Shown in pieces: positions 27,634 through 36,744 of a stretch of DNA of 64,000 nucleotides (position 1 is its first letter; the number at the start of each line of letters is the position of its first letter). The position numbers were made by a program, and so were the translations under genes. The notes below the pieces were generated by a model, which was not told the DNA's origin, ran no database searches, and was given only the letters and a program-made list of their open reading frames with translations. Origin of the DNA: CAYWVO01 sp964461835 (GTDB lineage: Bacteria; Zixibacteria; MSB-5A5; WJJR01; JAJRUJ01); assembly GCA_964461835.1 (NCBI GenBank), contig CAYWVO010000012.1, positions 1-64,000 of the forward strand. The letters run 5' to 3'.

Positions 27634-29619
27634 CTACAGATAATAATCGAAATCGTATTCACGGCGCAGGCGTCGGCGCAAACGGAAAATATGAAATGGT
27701 AATACCTGCGGATTCAATTCGATATAATTGCGTTCCTGCTGCCAGATAAACTTGTCATCGGCAATCAGGTCGTGCATCAAAAATGGCTGGCGTGGGTCGA
27801 TCCCCAACCGCTCCAGCGGCAACTGCAACCAGCCTGACTGCTTGTGAAATGGATCCAGATTGACTACCACGAAAACGACATTTTTGAGATCGTCGGTGTA
27901 TTTCGCAAACGGCAGCAGGTAGTCGTTATCGATATCCAGAAACTCGAGGTTATTCGTTTGCTGCAACGCTTCATTTTCATGGCGAATTTGGTTGATCATC
28001 GCCACCAACTCAGTGAGGTTGCCCCGTTGATTGAGGTCCCATTGCTTGATTTCGTATTTCTCGGAGTTGAGGTATTCCTCTCGCCCCTCGATGGCTTCAT
28101 CCACACATAGCTCAAAGGCGGGACCATAGATCCCATAATTTGAAGATAACGTCGCCGCCAGACAGAGGCGGATCAAAAACGCCGGCCGCCCGCCATACTG
28201 TAAGAACTCAGGCAGAATGTCCGGTGTGTTGGGCCAGAAATTCGGTCGCAGATACTCCCGCACCTGTGACCGCGTGAGGTCGGTCAGATATTGGATCAAC
28301 TCCCACTTGGAATTCCGCCAGGTAAAATAAGTATAGGACTGGCTGAACCCGATCTTGGCCAATCGTCCTTTGACCTGCGGACGGGTGAACGCCTCCGACA
28401 GGAATATGGCGTCAGCAAACTCATTTTTGACTTCATCAATCACCCACTGCCAGAAAGAAAACGGCTTCGTGTGTGGATTGTCGATCCGAAAGATGCGTAC
28501 GCCATGTTCCGCCCAGAAAAAGAAGACACTTTTCAATTCCTCCCACAACTCTTTCCAGACGTCGGTCTCAAAATACAGGGGAACAATATCTTCGTATTTC
28601 TTCGGTGGATTCTCCGCGAATTGAATGGAACCATCCGGACGCCAGAGAAACCATTCGGGATGTTCCGTGATATAGGGATGGTCCGGCGAACACTGAAAGG
28701 CAATATCGAGTGCTACTTCCATCCCATGCTTCTTGGCGGCCTGCACGAAATGAGCGAAATCCTCCATGGTTCCCAAATCGGGATGGACCGCTTTGTGGCC
28801 GCCATCGGAAGAGCCAATCGCCCACGGACTTCCGGGGTCACCCGGTGCGGCTTTCGGTGAGTTATTCTTCCCTTTGCGATTTGTTTCGCCAATCGGATGA
28901 ATCGGCGCTAAATAGACCACGTCGAATCCCATCTTGGCGATGCGCGGCAGCATGGCCTCCGCTTGCCGGAGTGTCCCATGCTCGCCCGGCCGCTCACCGA
29001 ACGAACGAGGAAAGAACTCATACCAGGTGGAGAACCGGGCGCGCCGGCGCTCGGTCTCCACCCGCAATTCTCGCTCGTAGCGGGTGGTGAACTGCTGTTC
29101 GGCATACCGTTCCATCAACTGGGCCACGTCGTCACTGAGCGCAACGGTGACCGCGTCATCAATATCAGTGGCCCGTCCCAGACCATCCGCCAGCAATTTC
29201 AACCGTTTGGCGTCCTCACCGGTCGCCCACTTCTGGGCCCGCAAGACCAGTTGCTGACCGATTTGCAAATCGACCAGAACGTCCTGGCCTGCGGCAACTT
29301 TCTTGCGCAAATCGGCTCGCCAACTGCCAAAGCGATCGACGCGTCCCTCAATAGTGTAAACATAGTCTAAAGGCTCGGTCACCGGGAAGGATGCCCGCCA
29401 GCGATCATTGGCCAGAGGCTGCATCCTAAGTGATGTGAACTCGTTCTCGTCCACGGTCCGGTAGAGAAGGTTGGCCACGACCTGATCGTGCCCATCAGAG
29501 AACACATTGGCTTCCACTACCACTCGTTCACCGAGGACGCGCTTAACGGGAAACATCCCCGCATCGATTTCGGGTTCGACGTCCTGAATGATAACTCGCT
29601 GTCTCCCATCGACATACAT
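27634..29619 (-). CDS. glgE: Alpha-1,4-glucan:maltose-1-phosphate maltosyltransferase
   Basis: A 661-residue GH13_3 enzyme that adds maltosyl units from maltose 1-phosphate to alpha-glucan. The N-terminal Ig-like domain includes VKRVLGERVVVEANVFSDGHD. The barrel has YEFFPRSFG, VYLAPIHPIG, then GVRIFRIDNPHTKPF near 378 (nucleophile Asp) and FLSEAFTRP near 405 (acid Glu), all hallmarks of GlgE. It is the first gene of the operon glgE-treS/mak-glgB-treZ-GH57-treY-malQ. Its ribosome site GGAGG lies in a small hairpin just upstream. Together with TreS-Mak and GlgB it completes the trehalose-to-glucan route. Confidence 0.97.
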   Translation of the reverse strand: MYVDGRQRVIIQDVEPEIDAGMFPVKRVLGERVVVEANVFSDGHDQVVANLLYRTVDENEFTSLRMQPLANDRWRASFPVTEPLDYVYTIEGRVDRFGSWRADLRKKVAAGQDVLVDLQIGQQLVLRAQKWATGEDAKRLKLLADGLGRATDIDDAVTVALSDDVAQLMERYAEQQFTTRYERELRVETERRRARFSTWYEFFPRSFGERPGEHGTLRQAEAMLPRIAKMGFDVVYLAPIHPIGETNRKGKNNSPKAAPGDPGSPWAIGSSDGGHKAVHPDLGTMEDFAHFVQAAKKHGMEVALDIAFQCSPDHPYITEHPEWFLWRPDGSIQFAENPPKKYEDIVPLYFETDVWKELWEELKSVFFFWAEHGVRIFRIDNPHTKPFSFWQWVIDEVKNEFADAIFLSEAFTRPQVKGRLAKIGFSQSYTYFTWRNSKWELIQYLTDLTRSQVREYLRPNFWPNTPDILPEFLQYGGRPAFLIRLCLAATLSSNYGIYGPAFELCVDEAIEGREEYLNSEKYEIKQWDLNQRGNLTELVAMINQIRHENEALQQTNNLEFLDIDNDYLLPFAKYTDDLKNVVFVVVNLDPFHKQSGWLQLPLERLGIDPRQPFLMHDLIADDKFIWQQERNYIELNPQVLPFHIFRLRRRLRREYDFDYYL

Positions 29620-29690
29620 AAGGAGCCTCCGTGGCTCTCCAAAATATATGATTACCCTGCCGGGCTGTATTCGACCAGCCCGAGCAGATG
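29620..29690 (-). promoter_or_regulatory. Leader and possible operator of the glgE operon
   Basis: Reading the minus strand, an inverted repeat CGGGCT/AGCCCG (29661-29666 with 29677-29682) precedes an A/T-rich stretch. A second small hairpin, GAGCC/GGCTC (29623-29627 with 29633-29637), encloses the GGAGG ribosome site of glgE. The first could be an operator or attenuator and the second could limit ribosome access. Neither matches a known named element. Confidence 0.35.
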
Positions 29691-29797
29691 CTAAGACCGC
29701 AACGCCGGGCGAAATGTACTACTGATACTGAGGTATACGAAGGTTTGGCATAACATGTAGGACGTCAATATCCGCATGAAAGCGAAAGTAACGCTTC

Positions 29798-29832
29798 ATT
29801 GAGCGGCTACTTTTTCGGGCTCACTGCTCAAT
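29798..29832 (-). terminator. Probable terminator after lpdA
   Basis: ATTGAGC (29798-29804) pairs perfectly with GCTCAAT (29826-29832), 22 bases past the lpdA stop on the minus strand, with a second short GC-rich pairing inside the loop. There is no good T run, so the call is tentative. Nothing else coding is visible in 29620-29853. Confidence 0.4.
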
Positions 29833-29853
29833 CGTAGGATCGAACCACCTGAT

Positions 29854-31287
29854 CTATTTCGAGCGCCTTTTCGGCCGGTGATAGTGCGTCGCCCGGCCGA
29901 AGAGCAGGTCTGCCGCCTCCATGATCGTTTCAGATAGTGTCGGATGCGGATGAATCGTCAAGCCGAGATCCTGCGCGACGGATCCCATCTCAATCGCCAG
30001 AACTCCTTCCGCAATCAACTCACCGGCGCCCGGTCCGGCGATACCGATGCCCAGGACTTCCTCCGACTCGGGATCGATGATTACTTTGGTCACCCCGTCA
30101 CCGCGCCCGACCGTAGCTGCACGACCTGATGCCCCCCAAGGGAACCGCGCCACCTTAACCTCGCGCTTTTGCTCTTTGGCCTCGGCTTCGGTTAGCCCGC
30201 ACCAGGCGATCTCCGGATCGGTAAACACCACTGCGGGAATGGCCCGTGGTTCGAAGGCGACATTTTTGCCGGCAATAGCCTCCACCGCAGCGCGACCCTC
30301 ATGCGAGGCTTTGTGTGCCAGCATCGGTTCACCGGCCACATCGCCGATAGCGTAAATCGTTGGCTCCGCAGTCTGCCGTTGATCGTTGACTTTGACAAAT
30401 CCCTTATCGTCAACGTCAACCTTGGTGTTTTCCAGGCCGACATTTTTGGAATTTGGACGCCGCCCGACGGCCATCAGCACTTTCTCGAATATCTTTCCCT
30501 TATTGCCCGCGTTCTTACCTTCAAAGGTCACCTTGATCCCGTTTTTCTGCGCTTTCATCCCCGCTACGGTGGTCTCCAGCATGATATTCTCAAACAGGCC
30601 TTTCAGCCGTTTACTGAGTACCGATATCAAGTCACGGTCCACTCCCGGCAACAAACTCGGCATCATCTCCACCACGGAGACTTTGCTCCCGAGTGCGGCA
30701 TAGACGGTACCCAGTTCCAGACCAATATACCCGCCACCAATAACCAGCAGTGATTTTGGGACATCCTTTAACTCCAGCGCCGTTGACGAGTCCATGACCC
30801 GGGGTGAATCAGGCGCCAGGTCTTTGATCATCACCGGTTCCGATCCGGTAGCCACAATCGCATGCTCGAAAGCCAGTTTACCGGTATCGCCGTTGTGCTT
30901 TTTCACTTCAAGCGTAGTACCGTCAAGGAACTTCGCAGTCCCGCGCACATAGTTTATCTTGCGTTGCTTCGATAACTGTCCCAAGCCACCCGTGAGTTTT
31001 TCGACCACATCATTTTTCCAGGAGCGCATCTGCCCGATATTCAACTTGGGCTTGGCAAACCGCACGCCCCAGTCCTTGGCCTCACTCGCCTCAAAAAGCA
31101 ATCGGGCGATGTGTAACAGCGCTTTCGATGGTATACACCCGCGATACAGACACACTCCACCGGGATTGACCTCGGGATCGATCAGGGTTACGTCCAAATC
31201 CATGTCTGCGGCCAGGAATGCCGCGGCGTATCCACCAGGACCAGCGCCGATGACCGCCAGTTGGGTTGAATTCTGTTTATCTGTCAT
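29854..31287 (-). CDS. lpdA: Dihydrolipoyl dehydrogenase (E3)
   Basis: A 477-residue FAD flavoprotein that reoxidises the dihydrolipoyl groups of the E2 core and reduces NAD+. The FAD site is AVIGAGPGGYAAAF, the redox pair lies in GGVCLYRGCIPSKALLH (Cys-x4-Cys), the NAD site is LLVIGGGYIGLELG, and the catalytic His-Glu pair lies in HPHPTLSETIMEAA near the end. I chose the ATG at 31287 because it gives MTDKQNSTQLAVIG and follows GAGCGGAGAT; a longer frame to 31335 exists. It is the third gene of aceE-aceF-lpdA, 66 bases after aceF, and would serve the pyruvate dehydrogenase complex. The assignment is secure. Confidence 0.95.
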   Translation of the reverse strand: MTDKQNSTQLAVIGAGPGGYAAAFLAADMDLDVTLIDPEVNPGGVCLYRGCIPSKALLHIARLLFEASEAKDWGVRFAKPKLNIGQMRSWKNDVVEKLTGGLGQLSKQRKINYVRGTAKFLDGTTLEVKKHNGDTGKLAFEHAIVATGSEPVMIKDLAPDSPRVMDSSTALELKDVPKSLLVIGGGYIGLELGTVYAALGSKVSVVEMMPSLLPGVDRDLISVLSKRLKGLFENIMLETTVAGMKAQKNGIKVTFEGKNAGNKGKIFEKVLMAVGRRPNSKNVGLENTKVDVDDKGFVKVNDQRQTAEPTIYAIGDVAGEPMLAHKASHEGRAAVEAIAGKNVAFEPRAIPAVVFTDPEIAWCGLTEAEAKEQKREVKVARFPWGASGRAATVGRGDGVTKVIIDPESEEVLGIGIAGPGAGELIAEGVLAIEMGSVAQDLGLTIHPHPTLSETIMEAADLLFGRATHYHRPKRRSK

Positions 31288-31353
31288 AATGTATCTCCGC
31301 TCACTCTTGTGCCGAAAATTTCCTGCCACCGACAATGTTCGCCCGTGTGCCGG

Positions 31354-32703
31354 TTACTTGTCGAAGTGCAACAGGAATGGATGCTCCAGCGCTTCGGTAA
31401 CCCACCGTAAGAACCGCGCGGCGTCCGCGCCATCATTCGCCCGATGGTCATACGATAACGACAACGGCAGAACCAGCCTTGGCTCAAACTGATCCTCACG
31501 GTAGACCGGTTTCATCGCTGCCCGGCTGATCCCCAGAATCGCCACCTGCGGCCAGAAAACCACCGGCGTGAAATTGGTACCACCAATCCCGCCCTGGTTC
31601 GAAATCGTAAAGGTGCCGCCTTCCAATTCATCCGGCTTGATTTTCTTATTCCGCGTCCGATCAGCAATATCAACCAGTTCGATCGCCAACGCTTTAATGC
31701 TTTTTTGGTCTACGTCACGGATCACCGGTACCAGCAGGCCCCGGTCTGTGTCGACCGCCATACCGATATGATAATACTGTTTATAAATGATCTCATTGCT
31801 GTCGGGATCGATGCTGCTGTTGAACCGGGGAAAAACCTTGAGGGCTTCTGCGATAATTTTCAGCAGGATTGCCGTCACGGTCAACTTGCCGTCTTCCTTC
31901 TCCACTATTCGACTGTATTTTTTGCGGAATGCTTCAACATCGGTGATGTCCGCTTCATCGAACTGCGTAACATGAGGAATTACCGACCAGGATTGCCCGG
32001 TGCTCTCCGCGGTGAGCTTGCGCACCTTGGCCATCTTTTCGCGTTTGATCTTCCCCCACTGGTCAAAATCGGGCAGTTCCTTAGTCGGTCGCTTGGCTGC
32101 TGCCCCTTTCTTCACGTGCGCCTTGACGTCATCCGGGGTGATTCGTCCTCGTGGTCCGGTACCCTCAATCTCGGCAATATCTGCCCCCAACTCACGCGCC
32201 AGCCGCCGCACCGCCGGCCCGGCAGCCACACCACGTCTCTTTTCTCTGGCCGCCGGCTTCTCTCCCTTTTCCTCGGCTTCTTCCTCAAGTTCCGGCTCTT
32301 TTTCTTCTTTGGCGGGCTTTTTTTCTTTTTCCTCGGTTGGCTTCTCTTCCTCTTCTTCTTCCTTCTCCGGTTCTTCTTTTGCCTCTGCCGGTTCCGGTTC
32401 GGGCTCTTTTTCTTCCGGTTTCTCTTCTGGCTCAGGTTCTCTCTCGGGTTCTTCCTCAGCTTTCCCCTCAGCCTCTACCTTGCCGATCACCTGCCCGACT
32501 GTTACCTCGTCGCCTTCCTTGACACTGATCTCCGTAATCTTACCCGCGTACGGTGAAGGTATCTCGACGACGGCTTTCTCAGTTTCGAGTTCGATAATCG
32601 CCTGATCCTCTTCCACCATATCACCGACAGAAACCAGGACCTTGGCTACCTCGCCGGATTCTACATTTTCGCCGATTTCCGGAATCTTAATTTCCTGTGC
32701 CAT
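31354..32703 (-). CDS. aceF: Pyruvate dehydrogenase E2, dihydrolipoyl acetyltransferase
   Basis: A 449-residue core subunit of the pyruvate dehydrogenase complex that moves the acetyl group from lipoyl to CoA. A single lipoyl domain occupies residues 1-77, with the lipoylated Lys in ELETEKAVVE. Next comes an exceptionally Glu/Pro/Lys-rich linker, about residues 80-155. A peripheral subunit-binding domain follows near 160-198 (AVRRLARELGADIAEIEGTG), and the catalytic domain ends with the HRxxDG motif in SYDHRANDGADAA. Single-lipoyl E2 proteins occur with homodimeric E1 in some bacteria. It sits 15 bases after aceE. The linker is more acidic than the usual Ala/Pro linker. Confidence 0.95.
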   Translation of the reverse strand: MAQEIKIPEIGENVESGEVAKVLVSVGDMVEEDQAIIELETEKAVVEIPSPYAGKITEISVKEGDEVTVGQVIGKVEAEGKAEEEPEREPEPEEKPEEKEPEPEPAEAKEEPEKEEEEEEKPTEEKEKKPAKEEKEPELEEEAEEKGEKPAAREKRRGVAAGPAVRRLARELGADIAEIEGTGPRGRITPDDVKAHVKKGAAAKRPTKELPDFDQWGKIKREKMAKVRKLTAESTGQSWSVIPHVTQFDEADITDVEAFRKKYSRIVEKEDGKLTVTAILLKIIAEALKVFPRFNSSIDPDSNEIIYKQYYHIGMAVDTDRGLLVPVIRDVDQKSIKALAIELVDIADRTRNKKIKPDELEGGTFTISNQGGIGGTNFTPVVFWPQVAILGISRAAMKPVYREDQFEPRLVLPLSLSYDHRANDGADAARFLRWVTEALEHPFLLHFDK

Positions 32704-32718
32704 GAATTCACCTTTGCG

Positions 32719-35397
32719 TTATGCAAACAGCGGATTTTCTCTCTCCGGATCGATGTCCAAATCCTTTATCGCCTTTTTCACCACCGAGGTCTTGATACTT
32801 CCCTCGCGTGCCAAACTGGAAAGCGCCGTCACCGTGATATGGCGTGCATCGACTTCAAAAAAGTCCCGCAGCTCAGCGCGTGCTTCACTGCGACCAAAAC
32901 CGTCCGTACCGAGCACCTGAAAAGGTAACGACACCCACTTTCCAAGGATTGCGGGAACGGCTTTCAGGTAATCACTAGCCGCAACCACGACTCCCTTCTC
33001 ACCGTCCAGACAGTGCGCCAGATATGACTGCCGAGGCTTTCTGCCGGGATGCAGCAAATTCCAGCGTTCGGTGTCCAGCGCGTCGTAGTATAGTTGCTTG
33101 TAGCTGGTTGCACTCCAGACATCCGCCGCTACGCCATAATCGTTGTGCAGTATTTCCCGCGCCGCGAGTGCCTCATTCAAAATAGAACCACTTCCGAACA
33201 GGTGTGCCTTGGCCGTAGCCCGTTTCTTCCCCGATGCCTTATACTTGTACAAGCCTTTGAGGATACCTTTCTCCACCCCCTTGGGCATCGGCGGCATTTT
33301 GTAAAATTCGTTCATCAGCGTCAGGTAGTAAATCAAATTTTCCTGCTTCTCAAACATCCGGTGGATACCGTCCTTGATAATCACGGCAATTTCATAGGCG
33401 AACGCCAGATCGTACGCCCGGACCGATGGCGGCGAGAAGGCAAACAGGTGGCTCTGGCCGTCCTGATGCTGCAAGCCTTCACCGGCCAGCGTCGTTCTCC
33501 CGGCTGTCCCGCCCAGCAAAAACCCGCGAGCTTGGTTATCGGCGGCCGCCCAGATCAAATCGCCGACACGCTGAAAGCCGAACATTGAATAAAATATGAA
33601 GAACGGTATCATGCTGATGCCGTGCGTGGCATACGCAGTCCCTGCCGCAATAAAAGAGGAGATCGAACCGGCTTCCGTGATTCCTTCTTCCAGAATCTGG
33701 CCGTCCTTAGCCTCATTATAGTACAGCAGGCTTTCCTTATCGACCGGCTCATAAATCTGTCCGAGGTGCGAGTAAATCCCCACCTTACGGAAAAGAGTCT
33801 CCATCCCGAAGGTGCGCGCCTCATCGGGCACGATTGGCACGATATACTTGCCCAGTTTTTTATCATTCAATAGCTTGGAGAGCAGATAGACAAAGACCAT
33901 TGTCGTGGCCAACTCTCGGTCTTTGCTGCCCTCATAAAATTCACTGAAAATATGGTCCGCAGGCATGTCGATCGGCAAGACCGTCACACTCCGCTTGGGA
34001 ACATATCCCCCCAGTTCCGCGCGGCGTTCCTGCAGGTAGCGGCCCTCTTCGCTGTCTTCGGCCGGTCGGTAGAACGGTGTTTCGGCGATATCTTTGTCGG
34101 AAATCGGAATGCCAAATCGGCTGCGGAACTCCCGCAACTCCTGCTCATTGAGTTTTTTCTGCTGATGGGTCACATTACGGCCTTCGCCGGCTTCGCCCAG
34201 ACCATATCCTTTGATCGTTTTGCCCAGAATCACTGTCGGTGAACCCTCGTGTTCCACCGCTGCCTTATAAGCAGCATAAACCTTGGCGGGATCATGGCCA
34301 CCGCGTCGGAGCTTTTGCAGTTGGTCATCAGTGTACGTCTTTACCAAATCCAGTAAACGATCATCGACGCCGAAAAAGTCCTTCCGGATATAATCACCGC
34401 TGGCAACGGTGTATTTTTGATACTGCCCGTCCGGCACCTCCTCCATGCGCTTCACTAAGAGACCATGCCTATCCGCAGCCAAAAGCGGATCCCAGTCCGA
34501 ACCCCAGATAACTTTGATCACGTTCCAACCGGCGCCGCGAAATGCTGCTTCCAGTTCCTGGATAATCTTCCCGTTACCGCGCACCGGACCATCGAGCCGC
34601 TGAAGATTGCAGTTAATGACGAAAATGAGATTGTCCAGCTTCTCGCGTGGGGGTAGCGTGATCGCTCCGAGCGCCTCTGGTTCATCCAATTCGCCATCAC
34701 CAAGAAAGGCCCAGATTTTCTGGTCGGACCGTTTTTTAATGCCTCGGTCTTCCAAGTAGCGGTTAAAGCGAGCCTGGTAGATCGCCATGATCGGTGATAA
34801 GCCCATCGACACGGTCGGAAATTCCCAAAAATCCGGCATTAGTCGCGGGTGGGGATACGATGATACTCCCGAGCCGGGCTGCAACTCGCGCCGGAAATTT
34901 TCCAGATGCTCCTCAGACAAGCGGCCCTCCAGAAACGCCCGCGCATACACCCCTGGTGACGCGTGCCCCTGGAAATAAATGATATCTCCCTCATGTTTAT
35001 CACTTTTGGCTCGGAAAAAATGATTGAAACCTACCTCGAACAGCGTGGCCACCGAGGCATACGTGGAGATATGCCCACCGATCCCGCTCGATTTACGGTT
35101 GGCCCGCACCACCATCGCCATCGCGTTCCACCGAACGATACTTTTGATACGCCGTTCGATTTCACGGCTGCCGGGAAAGACCGGTTGTTCTTCTACCGGG
35201 ATCGTATTGATATACGGTGTATTGGCGGTGAAATGGACGTGAATCCCGTGCTGTTGGGTACGATGTTGTAACCGTCGCAAGATTTCCCGGACGCGGTCCG
35301 GCCCCTGGTTGCGAAAGACATAGTCAAGCGATTCCAACCATTCCTGATTCTCATACTGGATTTCCGTCTGCGTCAGTTTTGTATTGTCTGCAGCCAT
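32719..35397 (-). CDS. aceE: Pyruvate dehydrogenase E1, homodimeric type
   Basis: An 892-residue thiamine-diphosphate enzyme that decarboxylates pyruvate and acetylates the E2 lipoyl group. Its length and layout match homodimeric AceE, not the alpha/beta E1. The cofactor-binding region is seen in AFLGDGELDEPEALG and VINCNLQRLDGPVRGNGKI, with SYPHPRLMPDFWEFPTVSMG upstream and HQDGQSHLFA in the second half. I chose the ATG at 35397 because it follows AAGGAGTCATCCTG and gives MAADNTKLTQTEIQYENQ. An upstream extension to 35475 has no support. It is the first gene of the aceE-aceF-lpdA operon. Confidence 0.96.
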   Translation of the reverse strand: MAADNTKLTQTEIQYENQEWLESLDYVFRNQGPDRVREILRRLQHRTQQHGIHVHFTANTPYINTIPVEEQPVFPGSREIERRIKSIVRWNAMAMVVRANRKSSGIGGHISTYASVATLFEVGFNHFFRAKSDKHEGDIIYFQGHASPGVYARAFLEGRLSEEHLENFRRELQPGSGVSSYPHPRLMPDFWEFPTVSMGLSPIMAIYQARFNRYLEDRGIKKRSDQKIWAFLGDGELDEPEALGAITLPPREKLDNLIFVINCNLQRLDGPVRGNGKIIQELEAAFRGAGWNVIKVIWGSDWDPLLAADRHGLLVKRMEEVPDGQYQKYTVASGDYIRKDFFGVDDRLLDLVKTYTDDQLQKLRRGGHDPAKVYAAYKAAVEHEGSPTVILGKTIKGYGLGEAGEGRNVTHQQKKLNEQELREFRSRFGIPISDKDIAETPFYRPAEDSEEGRYLQERRAELGGYVPKRSVTVLPIDMPADHIFSEFYEGSKDRELATTMVFVYLLSKLLNDKKLGKYIVPIVPDEARTFGMETLFRKVGIYSHLGQIYEPVDKESLLYYNEAKDGQILEEGITEAGSISSFIAAGTAYATHGISMIPFFIFYSMFGFQRVGDLIWAAADNQARGFLLGGTAGRTTLAGEGLQHQDGQSHLFAFSPPSVRAYDLAFAYEIAVIIKDGIHRMFEKQENLIYYLTLMNEFYKMPPMPKGVEKGILKGLYKYKASGKKRATAKAHLFGSGSILNEALAAREILHNDYGVAADVWSATSYKQLYYDALDTERWNLLHPGRKPRQSYLAHCLDGEKGVVVAASDYLKAVPAILGKWVSLPFQVLGTDGFGRSEARAELRDFFEVDARHITVTALSSLAREGSIKTSVVKKAIKDLDIDPERENPLFA

Positions 35398-35664
35398 CAG
35401 GATGACTCCTTCCTTGCTGCGATGTGATCTATCGGTCCGCAGAACATTAAATCGACCTCTTCTCAGTTCCCACAATCACTGAAAATAGTTTACCTATATA
35501 CGGCGCGTCGCACGAGTTTACTGTGCTAATGACGAAGGAAAATGGGTGACTGTCACGCGCACCATTCCCGGCACAAAAGCCGCCAGCTTGGACATCTTTG
35601 CCTGGTTACCTACTCATCCTCGACCCTGCTGACCAAACTTTAAATGAAGCTATGGCATTAGACA
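35398..35664. promoter_or_regulatory. Divergent intergenic region aceE / Na-Pi cotransporter
   Basis: These 267 bases separate the divergently transcribed pyruvate dehydrogenase operon and the damaged cotransporter gene. They must hold the aceE promoter. An A/T-rich patch at 35476-35502 is the best candidate area. No operator, hairpin or small gene could be supported. Confidence 0.4.
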
Positions 35665-36744
35665 GTGTCCTTAGCTACATTGTGCCGAAATCGCAGGGAA
35701 AGACGCGATCGGTCGGTGCGAGCTGTGGTGGTATCCCGAGATAGTCAATTGGCATTGGCCAAAGTATTCGGCCTGCTGTGGTGCTTTTACACCTTTCTGG
35801 TCTCTGTCGGTCTGATTGGAAAATCTTTTAAGTATCTGGGGCATGGCGTTGCGGGACTGATCCTGACCGAGACCGCTGACCCCCTCATCGGGCTGTTTTC
35901 CGGCGTGCTGGCGACCAGCCTCGTGCAATCCTCCTCAACCGTGACCTCCCTCGTCGTCGGACTGGTTGGTGGCGGCGTCCTGCCCTTCAGCAGCGCGATC
36001 CCCATCGTCATGGGGGCAAATATCGGCACGTCGGTTACCAACACAATTGTCTCGTTAGGGCATATCACTCGCAGGGTTGAATTCCAGCGGGCATTCTCCG
36101 CTGCCGTCGTTCATGATTTCTTTAACATTATGGCGGTTATGGTATTCTTTCCTTTGCAGTATTTTACCAATTTTCTCGCGCAGGCGTCCGGCATTTTGAC
36201 GTCGGCATTTGCGGATATCGGGGGCCTGACCTTCGTCAGCCCTGTCAAGACACTCACCGCCTGGGCCGTGGATGGCATTATTTGGATGCTCGGTGATTTT
36301 CGGCAACTGGCCATGTTTCTGGGCTTTGCTATGTTGTTACTTTCGCTCCGCTACATTGTAAAACTATTGAAGTCGCTGGTACTGGCACGGGTGGAGCGGT
36401 TCTTTGGTCGTTATATTTTCAAGACTGCTCCCCGCAGTTTTGCCCTGGGGTTGCTGGTAACCATCTTTGTGCAGTCGTCGTCCGTTTCAACCTCCTTGGC
36501 TGTTCCCCTGGCCGGTTCGGGAGTGCTGAATTTGCGTCAGATATTTCCGTATACCATGGGATCAAATATCGGTACAACCGTCACCGCGATTCTGGCCTCG
36601 CTGGCTACCGGCTCGCCGGCGGCCGTCGGGGTAGCCATTGCGCACACATTTCAGACAATGACCCGCTGCGCATGGAGAATCACGCCTCCCGACCGAAATC
36701 AAAACCGCCCTGGCCGGCAAGGCGGGGTCGGCAACCCGCTTTAG
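35665..36744 (+). pseudogene. Na/Pi cotransporter-family gene, 3' truncated and run into PhoR remnant
   Basis: The open frame encodes a membrane protein of the Na/Pi cotransporter family (PF02690) up to about base 36650. Both signature repeats are present: LATSLVQSSSTVTSL in the first half and TIFVQSSSVSTSLAVP with MGSNIGTTVTAI in the second. At AIAHTF the homology stops and the last 30 codons are out-of-frame readings of a different gene, the PhoR-like sensor. A family member would continue with further helices. The true start may be the GTG at 35716, since residues before it look unrelated. The transporter would move phosphate with Na+, but this copy is probably inactive. Confidence 0.75.

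Noticed and set aside
31705..32556. Plus-strand frame rich in Phe and Leu
   Set aside because: It is the reverse reading of the Glu/Lys-rich linker of the E2 gene; composition alone explains it.
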